Part shown: positions 1 to 14,900 of the stretch, piece after piece | Layout: each line of letters starts with the position of its first letter | Numbering within the stretch: position 1 is the stretch's first letter | From: Gordionus sp. m RMFG-2023 | Taxonomy: Eukaryota > Nematomorpha > Gordioida > Chordodea > Parachordodidae | Direction: 5' to 3' | Assembly (NCBI RefSeq): GCF_954871325.1 | Contig: NC_088778.1 | Coordinates: 25,653,120-25,717,119, forward strand | DNA length: 64,000 nt | Notes under the pieces: model-generated | The model's database searches: none | Seen by the model: only the letters and a program-made list of their open reading frames with translations | Told to the model about the DNA's origin: nothing | Translations under genes and position numbers: made by a program

Positions 1-3000
1 GATTTAATTTAAATATATTTTTGCATAGGAAGTGTCAAGGGCTTAATTGTAAAAGCTATGTAACGAAATGTTGAACAATATTAATGGTCAAACTTTATAT
101 TTGTATTATGATAACTAATTATAACAGTACTACCGTCAAGAAAGACGGGCGCATTTAATTTTTGCCTACAATTTTTTACCTTTTTATTTATAATTTAAAG
201 CCAAATTAAGTTATTATTGTTAGATGAGAGTTTTTAATACCTATCTTATTTACCCCATTAACTAATCACATTCACTCCCCACCCCGTGAAGGTGGGAGTT
301 AGAATTTAAGGGAGCAAAGAGGGAAAAATAAGATTGACTAAAAAAAGGAAGAAATAAAAAAAAAGAGAAAGATATTTATAGCATTTTTATAATTTAAAAG
401 AAGAGATGCTGATACTTTCATATTTAATACCTCTGAACAATACCAAAAAAAATATGTAGTATATAAATTACAAACTATGTTAAAATAGTTTGTAATATAA
501 TATACAATTTCACTTTATATATTTTTAAAAAAATAATTTTTATTACACTTTTGATTTTGAATATAGATTTCGTATTTCAATTTTTTTAGAAAATTCACGA
601 AATAAAGAAGCATTTTCACAAATATACTTAAATATAATTTAAATGGCATATTTTATTTACAATTTTATACTAAAATAATAAACCACACATGTGAGTAATT
701 AATCTAATCTATTATAAATTTTATAATTTTTTTTACTGCCATTAAAATAATTTTAAAAAAATTTGACAATCTAGAAAGAAAAATAATTATACCAAATCTT
801 AATATAGCTCCTATTCTCATTGCTTGTGAGAATCATAGTTCTTTGATTTTTAATTCATTATTCTTCAAGTTAATTTAAAAACTTTTATGTTTAAAATTAT
901 TATTATATAATTATTTCATTCATTTAATGACCATCAAGCCAATCGGCATTTAATAAAGAAATGATTTTAAATAATTTTCCGTAATTTTTATATATTTAGG
1001 ATGGTAGGGAAGGTAACCTCTTGCAAATAACGGGGATAAAATGGTGGGGAATCAGGGATAGCCATATCTCTAAAAATGATTAGGAAAAAAAATACAAGGT
1101 TACCCCGAGAAATAATTAAGTTGGAGAAATATTTTAAATTTTAATATGTAGCTTAATAATAGTTCTTTAATATGACATACAAAGTAAAAATCAAAATCAA
1201 AATCCCCGCAATTCTTATATTTTTTCAAATAAATATGATATAAATTGAGAACTGCTTATTGATATTGGGCAAGCTTTGATCACATATTCCTTTTATTTTC
1301 GATTTTTTTTAAAATTAACATTTTTAATTTATAATAATTGACAATTACAAAAATATTTTTAATATACAAACACGAAATTAATAATAACAAGGTTTAAAAA
1401 AAAATCATAATCATTACATCTAATCCTTTCCCAAAGGATGATCGGAATTTTTATTTTCATCGTCACTTTGCCCTAGCATCAGTTCTTCCATTCTTTGGAC
1501 TTCCGATGATGTCCTTGAATGCGCCTGATGTCATCTCCCACTTGTCGAGGCTTTATGAACTTTTTCCGAAAATGGAATCCTGAATGAGTTATCCACCGAT
1601 TCTTTTGGCAATCCCGCGAGGGCAAGTCGGTTCTCCTAGATCTCGTTCTTGGCAAAGATCCATTTTAAACCTTGTTATTGTTAATTTCGTGTTTGTATAT
1701 TAAAATGTTAATTAAAAAAAAAATCGAAAATAAAAGGAATATGTGATCAAAGCTTGCCCAATATGAATAAGCAGTTCTCAATTTATATCATATTTATTTG
1801 ATAAAATATAAGAATTTGCGGGGATTTTGATTTTTACTTTGTATGTCATATTAAAGAACTATTATTAAGCTACAAAATATTTCTCCAACTTAATTATTTC
1901 TCGGGGTAAACCTTGTATTTTTTTTCCTAATCATTTTTAGAGATATTGCTATCCCTGATTCCCCACCATTTATTTATCCCCGTTATTTGCAAGAGGTTAC
2001 CTTCCCTACCATCCTAAATATATAAAAATTACGGAAAATTATTTAAAATCATTTCTTTATTAAATGCCGATTGGCTTGATGGTCATTAAATGAATGAAAT
2101 AATTATATAATAATAATTTTAAACACAAAAGTTTTTAAATTAACTTGAAGAATAATAAATTAAAAATTAAAGAACTATGATTCTCACAAGCAATGAGAAT
2201 AGGAGCTATATTAAGATTTGGTATAATTATTTTTCTTTCTAGATTGTCAAATTTTTTTAAAATTATTTTAATGGCAGTAAAAAAAATTATAAAATTTATA
2301 ATAGATTAGATTAATTGCTCACATGTGTGGTTTATTATTTTAGTATAAAATTGTAAATAAAATATGCCATTTAAATTATATTTAAGAATATTTGTGAAAA
2401 TGCTTCTTTATTTCGTGAATTTTCTAAAAAAATTGAAATACGAAATCTATATTCAAAATCAAAAGTGTAATAAAAATTATTTTTTTAAAAATATATAAAG
2501 TGAAATTGTATATTATATTACAAACTATTTTAACATAGTTTGTAATTTATATACTACATATTTTTTTTGGTATTGTTCAGAGGTATTAAATATGAAAGTA
2601 TCAGCATCTCTTCTTAATTATAAAAATGCTTTAAATATCATTGTCTCTTTTTTTTTTATTTCTTCCTTTTTTTAGTCAATCTTATTTTTCCCTCTTTGCT
2701 CCCTTAAATTTTAACTCCCACCTTCACGGGGTGGGGAGTGAATGTGATTAGTTAATGGGGTAAATAAGATAGGTATTAAAAACTCTCATCTAACAATAAT
2801 AACTTAATTTGGCTTTAAATTATAAATAAAAAGGTAAAAAATTGTAGGCAAAAATTAAATGCGCCCGTCTTTCTTGACGGTAGTACTGTTATAATTAGTT
2901 ATCATAATACAAATAAAAATAAAGTTTGACCATTAATATTGTTCAACATTTCGTTACATGCTTTCACAATTAAGCCCTTGACACTTCCTATGAAAAAATA

Positions 3001-3015
3001 TATTTAAATTAAACC
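1..3015. repeat. Giant imperfect inverted repeat (foldback element)
   Basis: Positions 1-1399 reappear as the reverse complement at about 1663-3015. They differ by scattered substitutions and small indels, so the arms are about 1.35 kb with a 263-bp spacer (1400-1662). The match still runs at the first base of the window, so the left arm may start outside it. The arms are extremely AT-rich and show no gene. The layout fits a foldback or long-TIR DNA element, or a palindromic duplication. The family is not identified, and no target-site duplication can be judged because the left end is cut off. Confidence 0.85.
1420..1662 (-). pseudogene. Broken reading-frame relic in the foldback spacer
   Basis: The spacer between the inverted arms is clearly richer in G+C than everything around it. 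On the minus strand it reads as a protein-like C-terminal stretch of about 80 codons with an acidic tail (DDENKNSDH) and a final stop near 1420. It is interrupted in at least two places. It could be what is left of a transposase or other protein of the element that owns the long inverted arms. I do not recognise the family. Confidence 0.4.
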
Positions 3016-3890
3016 ATATTATGCTAGAGAAAGAATTAAATTTGTCGTATAAGTTCAATATAGTACTTTAATTATTAAATTAGAAAATATATGATATTTT
3101 CTCCGATCTTATATATTATATGGTATTTGCTGAAGTTTCCGAATCCTATAGAGTAAGGTATATTTTAAAATATCAAATGAATAATATATATGATTTTAGG
3201 ATTGAAAAATGTTTTTATCTTGGGAGGAGCTTATCAAATCAAATAATTTTACACGACCTCTAAATAAATTATGGCATTTGTGACAACAGAAATTGTGAAT
3301 TGAAAATTATCCTATACAATTCAAATAAAATTATATTGCATTATATGTATTAAAAAATTAAATATTATTTATAACTATGCCATAAAAGTTTTTTAAACTA
3401 TTCCTATTATATTCGTATTTGTTTATATTTGTTATATAGAATGTTTTTTTGATTATATGCTTATTTCGCTAATTGCTGTTTTATTCGTTGAAAATTATAT
3501 CATACATTTTTTATAATTTTTACCTTCTTTATTCTTCCATCACTATTGTACTTATAATATTCGAATAAAAATATAACACTTTTATTCTACAATCTATTTA
3601 TATTATCGAGTAACAGTTTTCTAATAAAAAGATATAACGCTTGAGGATTATATTTTCGACCACTAAGAGTTGGACTTGCATTTTTATTAATAACTTCTTT
3701 AGTTTTGATAATTTCTAGAGAAGAGTTTGAATATAATTATTCATATCTATCTATAGAAACATAATCAATTTGATATATTCTTTTCTTAAGATTCTAAAGA
3801 GGTATCAGAAAATTTGAATTATTGATATGCTATATTGAATCAAGGTAACTATCAGAATTCCTGCATAATTATATTGATAATAATGAGATC
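3016..3890. other. AT-rich stretch, nothing recognised
   Basis: Between the foldback and the tandem array there is very AT-rich DNA with no open frame, splice pair or repeat that I can support. Since laminin exons continue to the right and their 5' partners are not in the window, this stretch is probably inside a large laminin intron. Confidence 0.5.
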
Positions 3891-4960
3891 TAAATATATA
3901 AGTTTCATCGTTAGTGCTTTCATAATTTTCTAGCCGAAATTTGACTTCTAAAAATTTCTTTAGCGTTTTACAATTTTTTCATATGACGGTTAACAAAATT
4001 AATAACGGAATTTAAATACACTAATTAAGCACTAAATAATGGCGAAAACCGGATGTTTAGTACTCCTATAGTTTTTGTTTTGGCACGTCGCCATTATTTG
4101 TTTATTTTTGTTTTTTTCGTGAATAACATTTTATTCTTAAATTCGGCTACGAAACTGATTGAAGCACTAACCTCTACTAACGAAGCACTAAAAAATGATA
4201 TAAGTTTCATCGTTAGTGCTTTCATAATTTTCTAGCCGAAATTTGACCTCTAAAAATTTCTTTAGCGTTTAAAATTTTTTCATATGACGGTTAACAAAAT
4301 TAATAACGGAATTTAAATACACTAATTAAGCACTAAATAATGGCGAAAACCGGATGTTTAGTACTCCTATAGTTTTTGTTTTGGCACGTCGCCATTATTT
4401 GTTTATTTTTGTTTTTTTCGTGAATAACTTTTTATTCTTAAATTCGGCTACGGAACTGATTGAAGCACTAACCTCTACTAACGAAGCACTAAAAAATGAT
4501 ATAAGTTTCATCGTTAGTGTTTTCATAATTTTCTAGCCGAAATTTGACCTCTAAAAATTTCTTTAGCGTTTTACAATTTTTTCATATGACGGTTAACAAA
4601 ATTAATAACGGAATTTAAATACACTAATTAAGCACTAAATAATGGCGAAAACAGGATGTTTACTCCTATAGTTTTTGTTTTGGCACGTCGCCATTATTTG
4701 TTTATTTTTTTTTTCGTGAATAACTTTTTATTCTTAAATTCGGCTAAGGAACTGATTGAAGCACTAACCTCTACTAACGAAGCACTAAAGAATGATATAA
4801 GTTTCATCGTTAGTGCTTCCAATCGACTTTTAAGCGTGAAGTTGGCACAAATTTTTATATTTGCTTATAACTTTTTCCCTTAAATTTGGCTTCTATACGG
4901 ATTGAAGCACTAACGAAGCACTAAAAAATGACATATGATTCATCGTTAGTGCTTCCAATC
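3891..4960 (+). repeat. Tandem array, ~301-bp unit, about 3.4 copies
   Basis: Three near-identical units start at about 3894, 4197 and 4498, followed by a partial, diverged fourth ending near 4960. The period is 301-302 bp, fixed by the same ATG context at 4053, 4354 and 4656. Each unit carries an inverted pair of the core AAGCACTAACGA / TCGTTAGTGCTT. The 60-75 codon open frames in each unit are a by-product of the repetition and are not taken as genes. The array lies directly upstream of the first visible laminin exon, probably in an intron. Confidence 0.9.
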
Positions 4961-5219
4961 GTTCGGCCAACTTCACGGAGCTCATAAATCGTGTTAAAAA
5001 TATTAATTAATGTTTATTCTTTGAATATTTCTTCCTTGGGTAATCAAAATGAAGATAAGATTTTTGTAGCACTCTTTAGTGTAATTTTTAAATGTAACAC
5101 TAAAAATTTAAAAAGATTGTATAAATTCGTTACAACGGTTATAATATGTTAAATATGTAGAAAAATGAAATTTTATATAATGGTATAAATTTTATTCGCG
5201 CCTATTTTTTATATAAAAG

Positions 5220-5900
5220 AGTGCAATTGCGACCCAGCAGGTATAATTTACAATTTTTTGGGGTGCGGAGCCATGAAGGATGGGGTTTTATGCCAATGCA
5301 AGCAACGAGTGATGGGGCACATATGCGATAAATGCAAGCCTTTATATTGGAATCTAAAGCTATCCAATCCACTCGGCTGTGAAGGTAATTTTTTAATGGA
5401 GTTTTCTATTAAGGTTATATAGTTATCTCTAAAAAGATTTTAGAAAAATTTGTAAAAAAGATTATACGTAATATGTTTTTCTCCATTTTTTAAAAATATT
5501 TTTCCAACTAAGATTGCGGTTGTGACCTTCGGGGAGTTATATCAGGTTACCGGGATTGTGATCCTCACAATGGGCAGTGCGTGTGCAAGGCCAACGTTGA
5601 TTCGCGTACATGTGGTGAATGCAAGGATGGCTTCTATAATTTAGAAAGGGGGAATATTTTCGGATGCACAAGTTTTTATATAATTGAAACAAAGAAAAAG
5701 AGTAAAGAAAATGATAAAATAGGAAGTTTTGAGAATATCCATTCGTTATTTATTGATACCAGCTCATCCTTAGACCTATTAATTGTATTTTATATTTTAG
5801 GTTGTCAATGTAATCCAGGAGGTTCTCTAAACAATGTATGTGACAAAAATACAGGACAATGTCCTTGCTTGCCTAGGATTGATGGGAAAACTTGTGATCG
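5220..5900 (+). CDS. Laminin alpha: end of LEa (EGF-like repeats)
   Basis: Exons 5220-5384, 5513-5671 and the start of 5801-6060. Each codes for a laminin-type EGF module with the spaced cysteines of the family (CNCDPAG, CGCDLRG, CQCNPGG starts; CxCKxxxxGxxCDxCKxG middles). Junction phases are 1 and 1: GAA-G joins AT to give Asp, and A joins GT to give Ser. The third exon runs straight from LE into the L4a domain. LE arrays form the rigid rod of the short arm. Confidence 0.9.
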
Positions 5901-8900
5901 TTCCATAGGAAATCACTACATACCTTTGTTAAATCACCTAAGATTCGAATTGGAGGATGGACGAAATCCAGATGGTAATACCAGAGTGAGATATGCTTAT
6001 GATGACAATGTTTTCCCCAAATATTCTTGGAGGGGATACGCCATCTTCTCCGAACTTCAGGTATTTTTTTTAAAAAACATTTTATTTATACTTCTCATCT
6101 TTGGAATTTGCAAAATAAAAATCTTATTTAGGGTAATGTTTTTAAAGAGATTTTATTTTAAAATGTTATTTCTAACCTTATTTTACATTATATCAACTAT
6201 TTCTTTTTACTTTAATTTAATTTCACACTCTTTTAAACATGGATATATAAATTTTTATTAATTAAAATTTTTGAACCACATTTAAGAAAAACTAATTAAT
6301 ATTAAAATTTTTACATCGTGTATAAATCAATTTCTTTAATTTGCTGATCATTTTAACTTTTATTAAAACATTACAATTTTCAAAACAAAAAAAAAACTAA
6401 TAATATTATAGATTTTTTTTCGCAAAAAATAAAATAAATTAACATCAATAATATAATAATATTAATATAAATAAATAAAATCTATAATCAGTAATTTTTT
6501 AATTTTACTCCATTTTAATTTATGTTTATATAATGTAGTTATGATGGTCACGGTCCTGACACGGGCCTCAAAAAATCCGGTCCTTCAGTCGATCTGGTCT
6601 GAGACCGATTAGGACCGAACCGCTGACCCTCATTAATAATATACAAAGTCGTATTGGGACAGGAATCCCAATTTTAAATAATTCTCTGGGAGCGATTTTT
6701 AAAAAAACTGATTTGGCCAAAAATGCATTCGAGCATGTGTTATGTTCTTACCCTATAAATTACAGACATTTTTACCATAAACCTTTGTGTATTTTATATG
6801 TAAAATCTATACTCTAAAGATTATTAGTTTCCGAATCTAATTGCTATTGCCTAAATCCATTAACAATAATAAATGATAAAAGCTAAAAATGACTTTAAAT
6901 AATTAATTTTCGTTCTTCATATTCGCGCGAAATACGAATCGAATAACGAATAATAATTTGTTTTAGGTATAAGTCTATAATGTTAATGAGAAACCAGTTA
7001 CCAAGCTGACTTGACTATATTTTTTTAAAAAAATATTCCAATATCCTTAAGCCAAAAATAATTATGGATGTATCAAGCATACCCCACGGTTTGTATCGCT
7101 TAGTGGCGCGTTACGTGAATCGCAACGACTACCCCGTATTCATGGATGTTTCCGTTCGCAATAGATTGGGGCACGACCAACATACCTTTCCCCACTTTCC
7201 TCGAGATCCCTTCTATAACCCTCATCAATTTCAAATCACGTCCCGAGAATATACGCCCTCCGTAATCCAAACAAATGAGATTACATTAGACCCCAACACG
7301 ATTATTATCGATAAAGCACATCATGGCTACGTTTCATCACCTCGTTTTGTTTACGCTCAAACTCCAACATCTACTTCACCGAATAGCATGGCCACTAAAT
7401 ACAAGATTCAAGATGTTGCCGCTTCTAAATCTAAATCGGCGGCCTCGTTTGTCATAGATTCAAATACTATAGAAGTCATATTTGAGTTGAAAAATCATAA
7501 AGATTCAGCTTTCATGGTAATACACTATATATGTCATATGGTATTAGGTATTCAGTATAATCTGGTATTGTAACTACTAACTAGGTCTGAATAAATCTTG
7601 AAAATTCACATTTTATAAATATTTTTTTAAAGATTTCACTTTGTTGGAAATGTATTTTCCATGTGTATGGCACCTTAATATAAGCAATAGTGCTCTTAAA
7701 TTTTTAATCAATTTTAATTTAAATCAATTTTTTGTGTATTAATTAGAAATCAATTCAAAATTTCTTTGACAGAATTATCAATTTATATTTTTATTGTAAG
7801 TCGTTGCCGCCTATTAAACTCTTTATGTTTCACTCTTAAAATATATTTAGTTTAATTTTTAAAACCCTTTTATAGACATTTTGAATCAATTAGACTTCAA
7901 AATATTATTAAAATAAATGTATTACAGATTTCTCATCTTTTACACTTGATAAAATCAACACAATAACAAATAATGTAGATCACATAATATAATTTAAAAT
8001 AACATAAACATAATCTAATGCACAAAAAAGAACAACTCAATGAGTCTCCGACTAAATAATATACTAAATCTAAAAATAAAATACTGTGCGAATATAAAAA
8101 ATAAATCCGCGTTAACAAAACTTCGGATTATAACAATTTTAAAATATAATAAATAATAACATCAATAATTTTTTAAATTAAAGAATAAAATATGCCAAAT
8201 CTCTTAAAACAACATAACATAATTCGATGATAAATTTAACAATTTTATTCTACATCGCCCTAAATTTTCATAAAATAGGATTATTTCACTCTTATTCCAT
8301 CGGAATATTACGAAGCGGGTAAGTTGCAATATCAAATTGAAGATGTTTGCAAATTGGAAGGTTCCAACAAACAATTGTGCAGACAATACACTTACCCACC
8401 CTTGGATTCCTCTGACTACCCAGAAATCAAAATAACATACGGTGATCAATCTTTTCTGTTAGACAAAACAGCTTACTGGAGAAATCTGGCTGAAATGACT
8501 GGTGATATAAAGTTGATCCAGGGACTCAATCTCACTAACGATATGGTTAAATTGGATTCTTCTCAAGTAAAAACAAAACAATTAAAATTAAATAAAATTG
8601 AGTTGTATAGTTTTTCTATTAAATTTGTGCCGAGAATATAATTCATATTAAAAGCATTTTTAGGGGGTATATAAAAAATGTTTTGCACTAATATAAGATT
8701 TTTTAGGGGTATCATTCTATTTATAAGAAGTTTGAAAATATTTAAACTAAATAATATTTTATTTTCTTCAAGACCGAAGTTTATTTCGATTTCAAGCTGG
8801 AACCAAACGACTACAATTTTATCATAACTTATTATTCCCCCGGAGAAAAAACTCCCGAAAATTTAGAAACGTCTATTATAAATCCGCAAACAAAGGAAGA

Positions 8901-11900
8901 GGTGAGCGGGCACGTAATCCTTAACAATTGCCATAATAAGTATGTAATAACTTTATAACTGTCTATCAAATACTGAAGATATTCTCATAAACCTTGCTAA
9001 TTTTACTTTTATGGTCCGGTCCAATTTAAAAAGATTTTATTTCTAAGCCCAGCCCGAATTTTTATTTTATTTGTAGGCCTAAGCTTGGCCAAATTTTTGT
9101 ATAAATATATATAAATTATTAAACGCTTTTTAACAAGTCAAATAAAATTAAAAATCTACGAACCTTTAATCTTTTTATTTAAAAAAATAACCGAAAGCAT
9201 CGCGCTTAATCCCAGTTCAAAGTCGGACCAGGTTTCGGGCCGACTTGCAGACTCTACCTCAACCACATTACAATAAATTCTTATTTGTCAAAAAAAAATA
9301 ATTATTAAGATTGATATGTCGTCAAGTAGTTTTGAACAACGAAGGAAAAATTCTCACGTATAGCGTGAGACCTTCTTCTCATCAAGGGCCAAATCAGGTA
9401 AACCCTCAATTAACCGAAGGGAATGTGCAGATCGGGTTTCGAATGCTTTTAGACCCCGATTACATCCAACACTCTGGAAGGAAGGGTTCAGATTTAGCCT
9501 TAGCATCTGTTGTCGCTATTCCCTCCAAATATTGGAACATTGATTTGGTCAAACCAACTCTCCTGTCTATCAATAATAACGAACAGTAATTATATATAAA
9601 TCATAGGAAGGAAAGGGGTGGATGCCGAAGGCAAAATAAAGGCATATACATGAGAGCGAGATTGTAATGAGCCTTGCAAGTACACCGTTTTAACTTGTCT
9701 ACTTTAAAACTATTTACATTTAATATAACTAACAAAATATTTTTTTTTAGACAAAAAGGCATTATCCAAGAAGTTTGAGATCTCTTTTTAAATTTAAAGA
9801 AAAAGGAGGAATCGGCTAGTTGATTATTATTTTTAACCCTAATAAAACTCTGTTCCTTTCAGCTTTCTATCAAAAACGCGGCAAAGAAAAGATATTTTTA
9901 TTTGTTATTAAAATAAAATAATGACATTTTTATTTTTATTTAGCGAAATTATCAGCAACTACGATCAAATTGGAACTTTCCGATACGGAATCGAAGATGT
10001 GGATAAGAACATATCCTCCTTGAATTCGAAAACTATAAATTCTGTTAATTACACTAAAATTGCTGCCAAAGTAAAAAAATTTTAATCGACTGGGTCCTGG
10101 ATTCTTCTTATTTTCTAAACAGTAGTCTCTTTAGCCGTCTATATAGCTTCCTCTAAACACCCTAAAAAGAAAGGATATTTAGATTTACGTAAATGGTAAA
10201 TCGTCTTTGTGGCATTCCAAATCAATAGAGCATCTAAATGAAAATATTATATTAATTAAATGTATAAAAAATAACCAGAAAATAGGATGTTTTAGTTCAA
10301 AAATTTGTTTACAGATAAGTTTCAAAAATAAGACGAACCAGGCAAGGACATGGCTTTTATACTTTAATTTTTTATATTCATTATTTATCTTTTTTTATAA
10401 ATAATGCAAAAATTATAAACCTCGTCTAGATGAATCACACGATAAATGTCCTTCTGCCAAAAGCGGGCGATTATGTGATTATTTTAAAATATTATCAAAA
10501 TCGTTATCCAAGTTTTTCGGTTGGCATAGATATTCAAGGGAATAAGACTAAAATATTGGGTATTTTATGAAAGCACCTTATAAATTTTTATATTTCATCA
10601 GAGTATGCCAAAATCTTTTCCTAAAAAAATCCTTTAATTAAATCTTTTATAATTTTCAGAGACCTGCAGAGGTATCATTTGCCCGGCCCGTTATATTTTC
10701 AGGCCCCGCTCCGGATTTTTTTTTTAAAATATGTTATATTCCTTTTTTTAATTATTATAGCGAATAATGACGATTTAAAAAAAAATTTTTTATTTTAAAA
10801 AAAAAACATGGTAAATTCAAAAAAATTAAAATTCTGCCGAGCCGTGTCCTCGGGTCGGGCTTAGGACCGGGTCTGCAGGTCTTTAGTAATTTTTATGTAT
10901 TAAAAATTTTTCAAGACGAAATCAAACATTTTTTGAAAATTTTTTCTCCCACACAATTTAAACTTTTGGCATCCGTTAATTATTTAAAAATCTCTTCCCG
11001 AACAAATAAAAATATATCACTTTTATAAATATCAAATATTTTTAATACTATTCTATTTCTTATTCATCTTAATATGATGGTGGGTTTTTTTAATAGGCAC
11101 GTTTGATCTTGAGTATTGCCCTAACGAAGATGGATGCTATGCTATTTTTAAGGATAAAACTTTGCAGCATGTTTTTGGTCTCCCGGAAACTTTCAACTTA
11201 ACTATCTTCCACCAAAGTCCCTACCTATTTTGGCTGGTAAGTCCTAACTTATTTTAAAATTTAAATCGATTTTACAATAAATAGTTAATAATCGTCAATT
11301 AGTTTACCCAAATATAATTTTAAAAAACAAAATAAAAAAGAAATATATATGTTTTACTCTGTTAAAACAACTAGAAACAATTGGTCACTCATATCAGCAC
11401 GAATATATATATAATATTTTAAAGTAATTTTACACTAGTACCACAAGAACTTATATATAAACATATATGTATTTTTTTTTTGAAAAAGAACAACATAATA
11501 TTCATGCCCAGCGATTTATACCGTAACAGTTGGGTCAATCATCAGCCTATCGACCAAACACATCGATTTATAGAGGGATGCGAAAAGGTTTTCTTGGATG
11601 AGGATACCCTTTCTCAGAACCCGTTCTGCAAGAAGGCCATATTTTCCCTTTCCACCGATTTTAACTTAGGAGCCAAGCAATGTAACTGCGATAATCAGGG
11701 GTCTATAAGTTACAGTTGCAATCCCGTAGGAGGTCAGTGCCAATGCAAAGACAATATTATAGGACGCACTTGTTTGAGATGCAAATCTGGCTATTTCGGT
11801 TTTCCTAATTGTCGAAGTATGTATTTCCCATTACTTGTCATTTTATTTTGCAGTAATTTATATTACTTTTTGTTTTAATATTTCCATATTTTTTTTAAAT

Positions 11901-14900
11901 GTTGAAAATAAAAGGGATATGCTCAACTAAGATTGGCACTTTTAGGGAGAGTTAACTAGGCGTTTTACCCTCCGAAATTATTTTCCATAAAACTTCAGAT
12001 CAAATATTTTTAAAAAATGAGAAAGAACTAATGAAATGAATTTTACAAAGATTTTATGTTTCCTTAATTTTAATTTTCTAAAATCATTTTTATAAAAAAT
12101 TAACATTTATTAAAATTTATTGTCTTAAATTGTTAATATTAGATATTATTAATTTAACTTTTGTTTTTTTTAGAAAATTTTGAAACCCCCTTCCTTGAAG
12201 AGTTAAATCCTAGATACGCCACTGCTCAAGTGTTATTATCATTAATTAATAAATACTGTAGGATTTTAGCAATGGCTATGTTTAATTAACCCGGCTTTTT
12301 TCCAGCTAATTTTAAAAACCTAAATCATTGGCTAGTGTTATTTAATCTGGAATCTTGGAAGACTTTATTCTACCTGAATCCTATTCCATCATGTATGCAA
12401 TATCTACCCATCAATTTAAGAAGTTTTAAAAATAGACTAAAACGCCGGATCAATTTTAGTCATAAATATCTCAATTTGATAAAATTCTTACAATATATAT
12501 AATTTATGAAGATATCAAAAATTTCCAACGAATTCAATTCTCAAATACTTAAGCATGAACACAAACCATTAAAATAAATGATAAATTAAAACTTAAGCAT
12601 CTGTTATAATAAAAATAATGTCTTGTCCCATTTTTAATGTTTTAAATCGTTGTTTAAAATAATCGATGTTTTTATACTTTATTTTAATTATCAGAGTGTC
12701 CATGTCCATTTTCACTTTGTGACGAGGTCACGGGTAAATGCTTATGCCCACCCAGAGTCAAAGGGGTTAGATGCGATAATTGCGAGCCCAAAACATTTGG
12801 TTACGATCCTATCATAGGCTGCGAACCTTGCGACTGTAATCAAGCCGGAGTTTTAAACGCAGAAAATTTGGACTGCGACCTCTTGACTGGCCAATGCGGT
12901 TGTAGACCCAACGTTATAAATCGTAATTGCAGTCAATGCCAAGTGGGAACTTACGGGTTCCCTTATTGTCAGAGCTGCAACTGTGATTCTAGAGGGGTTA
13001 CCGAGGATTATTGTGATCAATACACTTCCGCGTGCTATTGCAAAGTTTATTAAAATATTTTTTGCCCTAATTGCTGAGAATTAAAAAATAATTAAAGCTC
13101 AGAATTTTTACTGAATTACAACAAATATTTTTCTTAAAATCTAAAACGATTTTTCTTCATATATTTTTCTAAGAGATTTATATTTTGATCTACAGTTTTA
13201 TACCTGAGCAATTAGCATTTTTTTATGGGAAATTAAGTTTCTATCTGCCGAGCATTCACTATTTTTTGCGTTAAGCATTTATTTTGAGTAGTAATTATTT
13301 ATTATGGGCCTGTAAGAAATTTTTTTTCCAGAGCATATTTTAATTCTTAGCCGAATAAATAGGAACCCATTCTAAATTACGTAAAATTTTTATATTATTT
13401 ATATTAATAAGACTAATAACTATATACATTGATTTATAAACTTACCATATTTAAAGACTTTCATGGGGCCTAATTTTTTGATCACGACCCAGACCCGCTC
13501 AAATTTATTTTACAGGCCCGGCCCATATCTAATATTAAAAAAAATTCCCAACCTTATAATAAATCTCAAAAGTTTTGCCCACTTATCTTAAATGTAAACT
13601 TTCAATATACTGTTAAGCAATCATTTTGTTTGCAATATTGAAATTTATTATTAGAAGAAAAAAAATTGCAATATATTTTTTTAAGTTAGCAACTGTTTTA
13701 AATAAGTTAAATTTTAAATGAGGATTTTTTAGGCTCAATCCCCAAGCCCATTAAAAAGTTAATACCTCAGGGCTTTTGGATAATATTAGACCCATACCCA
13801 GCCCTAGGAGGTCTCCAATTCATATATTTATTAGAATTGACCTAAAATTGGGAGAAAATGGAATTTAACTATAAATTAATTCCGGTATGTAATGCTCTTT
13901 TGAAATGAGTTTGATATTTAATTTTTTTTGATAACCAGGAAAATACAGAAGGTCCTAGATGTAGTAAATGCAAACCAGGTACGTTTTTATTGGAGGGTAT
14001 AAATCCGAAAGGCTGCACGAATTGCTTCTGCTTTGGCGTCACACAGATTTGTGAAAATTCTGATCTTTATTGGAATGATGTAAATATTATATATAATTTT
14101 ATTTTTGATAATGATTTAAAAAATTTCCTCCCATCACAGGTATTTATTTTATTTAAAATATTTTTTTTATCAGTTGGTGGTGTTGTATGATTGGAAGATC
14201 GCAAATGTAAGTGAAGACCTTTCAATATCTTCGTTGCGCGTTGACCCAAACCAGCGTACTCTGATAATAAAAGATTTGTTGAAATATGCTAACCAGGATG
14301 GTGTTTATTTATCCGCGCCATCTCAATATTTAGGAAACAAGGTAAGAAAGGGCATTTTGCCGATTGAGGGAGATCGAGGTTAAGCGATCGGTATTTTACA
14401 ATTTTACTATAAAATTTTTGTAACAAATACAAATCAGAACAAATTATGTAGCGTTGTGTAGCCCAAACACTCACCTACTTAATATAAAAATTGTAGCTCC
14501 ACCTATAATAGTAAAACCACCTCTTTCGCATGAAATTGAACGCAACTTTATTGTTTTATTTTAATGAAGAGAATATTACTAATTTTGTCATCTATTTTTT
14601 ACTTTCAATTACAAACTAATCAATACAATTATGTAAAGAAATTATAAAAATTATCATATTTTGGGTGGGCCTGTTTAAGGTTCATCGTTCATTTCAAATA
14701 ATCATCAACCTAGCGAAAAATAAATTTGATTCATATATAACACATAAAATATTTTATTAATGTTCCTTTTTGCTCCAAAATTTTTTTTTATATGGTGTAA
14801 ACTTTAATATTTCAATTATTTTTTTTACAGCTTTAATCAAATGGAACATTACCCATAGCTGCTCTAGCCCAAGATTATATTTATAATATAAATCGTTATT

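Noticed and set aside
4053-4883. Three 60-75 codon open frames starting MF(S)TPIVFVLARRHYLF
   Set aside because: They are repeated because the DNA is a tandem array. The frame is AT-driven and hydrophobic, with no initiation context or splice support.
8204-8449. 81-codon minus-strand frame
   Set aside because: Antisense to the L4a exon 8279-8566; no independent support.
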